A DNA stretch of 11,900 nt from UBA5862 sp002408105. Its GTDB lineage: Bacteria > Pseudomonadota > Gammaproteobacteria > Pseudomonadales > UBA5862. A program made the translations under genes and the position numbers. Below are positions 8,944-11,900 of the stretch, in pieces. The notes under the pieces are model-generated. The model saw only the letters and a program-made list of their open reading frames with translations. It made no database searches and had not been told where the DNA came from. Each line of letters starts with the position of its first letter. The stretch's first letter is position 1. The DNA lies in assembly GCA_034189125.1 (NCBI GenBank), contig JAXHVB010000010.1, positions 1 to 11,900 on the forward strand, given 5' to 3'.

Positions 8944-9554
8944 TGGAATCCATGCTGGTCAGCGGCATCAGCCTTGCACTCGGTATCGGGATCCTACACG
9001 CGCTGGAACCGGACCACCTGGCGGCGGTGACCGCAATGTCCGCAGAAGGCAGCGGCTGGCGCCGGAGCCTCGGCTACAGCACCCGATGGGCGCTGGGCCA
9101 TGGCGCTGCAGTGGCCGCGATCAGTGGCCTGGTGCTGTTCGGAATCACCCGGCTGGACCCCAGGGTCAGCAGCCTGGGTGAATTGCTGGCCGGCACCCTG
9201 TTGGTGCTGCTGGGCCTCAAGCTCCTGGTCATGCAGCCCCACCATCGGCACGCTGGCCCATCGGGGGCCAACCCACGTTTCGCGATGCTGTTCGGCTCCA
9301 TCCATGGCGTCGCCGGGGTTGCCCCTTTGCTGCTGGTGCTCGGCACCCGGACCAGCGACCCGCTTGCGACCATGCTCGCCGTGCTCGGCTTTTGTGCAGG
9401 AGTCGTCGTCGCCATGGCGGGTGTGGGCCTGGCCCTGTCGCTGGGTTGGCGGCGCTGGAACCCCTTTCTGATGCGCCAGGCAGCGCCCGTGCAGCGGCTG
9501 GTGGGCGCCTGCTCAATGCTCGCTGGAGGGCGCCTCTTGTGGAGCTTTTTGTAG
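8940..9554 (+). CDS. UreH-like nickel permease
   Basis: This 204-residue protein has about six membrane segments (roughly residues 5-30, 52-69, 80-98, 114-135, 142-169, 186-203). The first segment contains HALEPDH (H20-x4-D25-H26), the HX4DH signature of NiCoT and UreH nickel transporters. A second motif, GSIHGVAGVAPLL (H122), and a loop with HHRH (101-104) could also bind metal. It is shorter than HoxN/NixA and closer to the small UreH/SbtA-type members. The start ATG overlaps the gdmH stop as ATGA. It probably imports Ni for both guanidine hydrolase and urease; cobalt transport cannot be excluded from sequence. Confidence 0.82.
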   Translation: MMESMLVSGISLALGIGILHALEPDHLAAVTAMSAEGSGWRRSLGYSTRWALGHGAAVAAISGLVLFGITRLDPRVSSLGELLAGTLLVLLGLKLLVMQPHHRHAGPSGANPRFAMLFGSIHGVAGVAPLLLVLGTRTSDPLATMLAVLGFCAGVVVAMAGVGLALSLGWRRWNPFLMRQAAPVQRLVGACSMLAGGRLLWSFL

Positions 9555-9973
9555 CGCCAGGGTGGGGACAGGACACCGCACTCTCCGACCCCGCCCCGCA
9601 GCCGGCGCAGACCGCCGACAGGTTGCGTCAGTACGTGCTCACCTGGTTGACGGCGCGGAGTGCCTACACCCTCACCTTCGATCAACCACGAGCAAACGGC
9701 CATCCGCCACTGTACCTGTGCTGGTGTTTGCGCGCAGAAGACCTGGCCTTGGTCCCGGCTGACCAGTATGCGGGCTCGGTCTCTGTCTACCTGCTGCTCG
9801 GAGCGCCCAGTCCGCCTCAGCATCGGCAGTGCGCAGATGAAGAGGCACGCGCGTACTGGCAAGCCAAGGTCCATTATCCCGCCCTGGTGCGCCTGGCCGC
9901 GAACAGCTTCTATGGGTACCGGCTGGAGCGCTTCGGGCAGGCCCTGCATGCCCGCCTGCAATCCACCGTCTGA
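9539..9973 (+). CDS. Unrecognised 144-residue protein, last gene of the guanidine operon
   Basis: I do not recognise this family. The GTG at 9539 is the likely start: GGAGGG at 9525-9530 lies 8 bases upstream, and the frame then continues to TGA at 9971-9973. The start lies inside the nickel permease gene (16-base overlap), indicating translational coupling. The protein is soluble-looking, with no signal peptide or membrane segment. It is proline-rich near residues 17-22, then has a mixed strand/helix region containing LYLCWCLR (C61, C63), a second Cys/His pair in HRQC (H95, C98), and a C-terminal helical part ending LERFGQALHARLQS. The cysteines and histidines could bind a metal, which would suit a nickel-handling role, but this is speculation. 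An ATG-started longer form in this frame lies entirely within the permease gene and is less likely. Confidence 0.7.
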   Translation: MELFVAPGWGQDTALSDPAPQPAQTADRLRQYVLTWLTARSAYTLTFDQPRANGHPPLYLCWCLRAEDLALVPADQYAGSVSVYLLLGAPSPPQHRQCADEEARAYWQAKVHYPALVRLAANSFYGYRLERFGQALHARLQSTV

Positions 9974-10085
9974 ATTCAGTCACTGCCTCTACCCCAGGAG
10001 TCAACCGAGAAGGCAGCCGGCGCTCCATGGCCTCGCCCCAAGCCCAAACCTGGTGCAAGCTCCAGCCTGCACGCACCGCATCGAA

Positions 10086-10098
10086 GCACGATTCGTGC
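10086..10098. promoter_or_regulatory. Palindromic site GCACGATTCGTGC upstream of urtA
   Basis: This is a perfect 6+1+6 dyad, centred about 165 bases before the expected urtA transcription start. The GCAC/GTGC halves match NtrC half-sites, but their spacing is 5 bases instead of the usual 7, so the identity of the bound protein is uncertain. A repeat of ATTCGTGCG at 10174-10182 gives a second half-site closer to the promoter. An A-rich stretch (10099-10113) lies between them and may favour bending. The remainder of the 9974-10230 gap shows no convincing gene. Confidence 0.4.
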
Positions 10099-10230
10099 GA
10101 AAACTACAAAAAAGCGAATGAATCGATCCGTACTGCGCTAAACCAAAGCCTGGCAGGAGCCAGCATGGGCCGTATTCGTGCGCTTAGCAGTGCCTCCACA
10201 CACCGGTATCTACTCCCGCCCTCCAAGACT

Positions 10231-10246
10231 TGGCACTTAACCTGCA
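10231..10246 (+). promoter_or_regulatory. Sigma54 (-24/-12) promoter of the urt operon
   Basis: TGGCACTTAACCTGCA carries a perfect TGGCAC -24 element and TGCA at -12, with GG and GC exactly 10 bases apart. Transcription would begin near 10257, leaving a leader of about 117 bases before the urtA ATG. It is the best RpoN promoter match seen in the window and agrees with nitrogen-controlled urea uptake. Confidence 0.8.
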
Positions 10247-10263
10247 ACAGATCTGAGCGGCCA

Positions 10264-10291
10264 GCGCCACGGCGGGCACACAGCCGTGCGC
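10264..10291 (+). promoter_or_regulatory. Hairpin in the urtA 5' leader
   Basis: GCG-C-CACGGC pairs with GCCGTG-CGC across a 9-base loop, giving a 9-pair stem with one bulged C. It would start about 7 bases into the predicted transcript and could stabilise the 5' end of the mRNA. No ligand-binding motif is recognised, and no U-tract follows. Confidence 0.35.
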
Positions 10292-10326
10292 TCTTGCGCC
10301 ACGACAACCAACAAAAAAACTGCCCA

Positions 10327-10340
10327 TGGAGCATGCTCCA
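10327..10340. repeat. 14-base perfect palindrome before the urtA ribosome site
   Basis: TGGAGCATGCTCCA is self-complementary. In RNA it would give a 5-pair stem with a CATG loop, extendable by GCC/GGC (10322-10324 with 10341-10343) past a 2-base bulge. It lies about 19 bases before the Shine-Dalgarno site, so it could be a leader hairpin or a protein-binding operator; the sequence does not decide. Confidence 0.35.
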
Positions 10341-10373
10341 GGCAACCGCCACGCACACGAGGAGTTTTCTATC

Positions 10374-11672
10374 ATGCCACTACGCGACACCTGGCGCCGG
10401 AACGTCGGGGCGATTTGCACCATGGGTGCACTCTCCCTGGGTTCCACCCTGGTTTCTGCCGCAGAAACCATCAAAGTGGGAATCCTGCACTCCCTTTCTG
10501 GAACCATGGCCATCAGCGAAACCACGCTCAAAGACACCATGGAAATGCTGATTGAGGAGCAAAACAAACAAGGCGGTCTGCTCGGGAAAAAGCTTGAAGC
10601 GGTGGTGGTCGACCCAGCGTCGAATTGGCCATTGTTTGCAGAAAAAGCCAAAGAACTGATTGAGCAGCGAGGGGTCGCTGCAGTGTTCGGGTGCTGGACA
10701 TCTGTGTCCAGAAAGTCCGTTCTACCGGTGTTCGAAGAGCTCGACAGCCTGTTGTTCTATCCAGTGCAATACGAAGGTGAAGAGTCATCTGAAAACGTTT
10801 TTTACACCGGCGCCGCACCGAACCAGCAGGCGATCCCCGCGGTGGACTACCTCATGAACGAGTTGGGGGTCGAGCGGTGGGTGCTGGCCGGTACCGACTA
10901 TGTGTACCCCCGCACCACCAATAAGATCCTGGAGGCATACCTCAAGAGCAAGGGGGTCAAAGCCGCCGACATCATGATCAACTACACCCCCTTCGGGCAT
11001 TCGGATTGGCAGAACATTGTCTCCGACATCAAATCCTTTGGGTCCAAGGGCAAAAAGACCGCCGTGGTCTCCACCATCAACGGTGACGCAAACGTTCCGT
11101 TCTACAAAGAGCTCGGCAACCAGGGCATCTCGGCAGAGGACATCCCGGTCATCGCCTTTTCGGTGGGCGAGGAGGAACTGTCGGGCATCGACACGGGCCC
11201 CCTCGTTGGCCACCTCGCCGCATGGAATTACTTCATGAGTGTTGAAAGTGATGCCAACGATGACTTCATTCGCGCCTGGCACAAATTCATCAAGGACAAG
11301 AAACGCGTCACCAATGACCCAATGGAAGCCCATTACATCGGTTTCAAGATGTGGGTCGAAGCCGTCAAGAAGGCCGGAACCACTGATCCAATGGCAGTGG
11401 CTGAGGCGATCATTGGTGTGGCCGTCCCGAATCTCACCGGTGGCTATTCCGCAATGATGCCAAACCACCACATCACCAAGCCGGTTTTGATTGGCGAGAT
11501 CCAGGACGATGGTCAATTTGTGGTGGTCTGGGAAACTCCGGGGCTGGTGGCAGGTGATGCCTGGTCCGATTACTTGCCTGGCAGCAAGGACCTCATCTCC
11601 GACTGGAGGCCACCGCTGTCCTGCGGCAACTACAACGTAAAGACCGGCGCGTGCAGCGGCCAGAACTACTAA
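10374..11672 (+). CDS. urtA: Urea ABC transporter periplasmic binding protein UrtA
   Basis: This 432-residue protein is the urea-binding component of the high-affinity UrtABCDE transporter (branched-chain amino acid/amide type). The start at 10374 has GAGGAG at 10359-10364, spaced 9 bases, and gives a clean signal peptide: MPLRDTWRRN, then a hydrophobic segment, with cleavage around VSA-AE (residue 29 or 30). The mature chain opens with TIKVGILHSLSGTMAISE, the hallmark of UrtA. It continues with FGCWTSVSRKSVLPVFE, LLFYPVQYEG, GTDYVYPRTTNKI and HHITKPVLIGEI. The end, LSCGNYNVKTGACSGQNY, includes two late cysteines. An in-frame ATG at 10326 would place 16 unrelated residues before the signal peptide and is rejected. 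The gene lies behind its own sigma54 promoter rather than in the guanidine operon. Confidence 0.97.
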   Translation: MPLRDTWRRNVGAICTMGALSLGSTLVSAAETIKVGILHSLSGTMAISETTLKDTMEMLIEEQNKQGGLLGKKLEAVVVDPASNWPLFAEKAKELIEQRGVAAVFGCWTSVSRKSVLPVFEELDSLLFYPVQYEGEESSENVFYTGAAPNQQAIPAVDYLMNELGVERWVLAGTDYVYPRTTNKILEAYLKSKGVKAADIMINYTPFGHSDWQNIVSDIKSFGSKGKKTAVVSTINGDANVPFYKELGNQGISAEDIPVIAFSVGEEELSGIDTGPLVGHLAAWNYFMSVESDANDDFIRAWHKFIKDKKRVTNDPMEAHYIGFKMWVEAVKKAGTTDPMAVAEAIIGVAVPNLTGGYSAMMPNHHITKPVLIGEIQDDGQFVVVWETPGLVAGDAWSDYLPGSKDLISDWRPPLSCGNYNVKTGACSGQNY

Positions 11673-11689
11673 GGCCCGCCTGACCGCAA

Positions 11690-11718
11690 GCTGGGGTGCC
11701 CGAACCGGGCGCCCCAGC
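11690..11718 (+). promoter_or_regulatory. Strong hairpin just after urtA
   Basis: GCTGGGGTGCCCG (11690-11702) pairs with CGGGCGCCCCAGC (11706-11718), a 13-pair stem with one G-U pair and a 3-base loop, 17 bases after the urtA stop. No U-run follows, so it is not a classic terminator. Such hairpins behind highly expressed binding-protein genes commonly protect the upstream mRNA or reduce read-through into the membrane-protein genes. Confidence 0.6.
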
Positions 11719-11751
11719 CCCCGACCCACTCCCACAGGCCCCGAACCGGGC
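11699..11751 (+). repeat. Repeated CCCGAACCGGGC inverted motif
   Basis: The 12-base motif occurs at 11699-11710 (top of the hairpin above) and again at 11740-11751, 41 bases later. The second copy can form only a short stem (GGCCC/GGGCC). It may be a small tandem duplication in the spacer; two copies are too few to name a repeat family. Confidence 0.35.
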
Positions 11752-11825
11752 CCCATGGACGACGCCAGCACCGCCCACCGGGCCGTTGCAGGGTGACCGT
11801 TCTCCACTGTTTTCTTGGTACCCGC

Positions 11826-11900
11826 ATGATGCCGCAGCCTTTTTCAACGTCCGCGCCATCCGATCGGCACAGGTTCATCCGCGCGCTCACATCCGCCCTT
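11826..11900 (+). CDS. urtB: Possible start of urtB (urea transporter permease), cut by window end
   Basis: From the ATG at 11826 (a second ATG follows at 11829) the frame stays open to the window edge for 25 codons, reading MMPQPFSTSAPSDRHRFIRA and then LTSAL. A basic then hydrophobic start would suit the signal-type N-terminus of many UrtB proteins, and urtB normally follows urtA. However, no good Shine-Dalgarno site is visible (upstream is CTTGGTACCCGC), the gap of 153 bases is long, and the fragment is too short to identify by sequence. The call rests mainly on gene order. Confidence 0.4.
   Translation, partial: MMPQPFSTSAPSDRHRFIRALTSAL

Noticed and set aside
9970..9979. CTGAATTCAG perfect palindrome at the stop of the 144-residue protein gene
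   Set aside because: Ten bases overlapping a stop codon, with no loop for a hairpin and no known operator match.
9983..10016. CTGCCT/AGGCAG inverted repeat as a terminator of the guanidine operon
   Set aside because: Only 6 pairs with a 22-base loop and no U-tract.
10268..10288. Resemblance of CACGGCGGGCACACAGCC in the urtA leader to the ykkC 3' motif, suggesting a second guanidine riboswitch
   Set aside because: The AGGGTTCCG and GGTCCGAG segments and the following GGGAGA are absent; a simple hairpin explains the stretch.
10785..11807. Long open frame of 340 codons on the - strand opposite urtA
   Set aside because: It is a shadow of urtA codon usage in GC-rich DNA; the product has no recognisable family pattern and the + strand gene is certain.

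Overview
The window is GC-rich, densely packed proteobacterial-type DNA. The most likely source is a Beta- or Gammaproteobacterium, judged from the UreC/UreF/UrtA sequence style, bacterial Shine-Dalgarno sites and two sigma54-type promoters; a finer placement cannot be made by eye. Every convincing gene is on the + strand and almost all serve one purpose: obtaining nitrogen from guanidine and urea.

Region 1 (1-4605) is a nickel urease operon in the order ureD (5' part missing), ureA, ureB, ureC, ureE, ureF, ureG. All active-site residues of UreC are in place, and all four accessory genes are present.

Region 2 (4606-4980) is a regulatory block. A good sigma54 -24/-12 promoter (4725-4740) has an NtrC-like dyad about 110 bases upstream of its expected start. 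It is followed by a very well conserved guanidine-I (ykkC) riboswitch (about 4797-4913) in the 5' leader of the next operon.

Region 3 (4981-9973) is the guanidine operon. It encodes a periplasmic binding protein, a permease and an ATPase of the NitT/TauT ABC type, an arginase-fold enzyme best read as the Ni-dependent guanidine hydrolase GdmH, a small UreH-like nickel permease, and an unrecognised 144-residue protein. Several start and stop codons overlap, so translation is probably coupled.

Region 4 (9974-11900) starts with about 400 bases of regulatory DNA containing a second strong sigma54 promoter (10231-10246). This is followed by urtA, the urea ABC transporter binding protein, then a strong hairpin, and probably the first codons of urtB, cut off by the window end.

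The inferred pathway is: guanidine enters by the ABC transporter, GdmH splits it to urea and ammonia, and urease splits the urea to CO2 and two more ammonia. Urea from outside, or leaked from the cell, is recovered by the Urt system. The nickel permease feeds both nickel enzymes. Nitrogen limitation (sigma54/NtrC) and guanidine itself (riboswitch) would together gate the middle operon.
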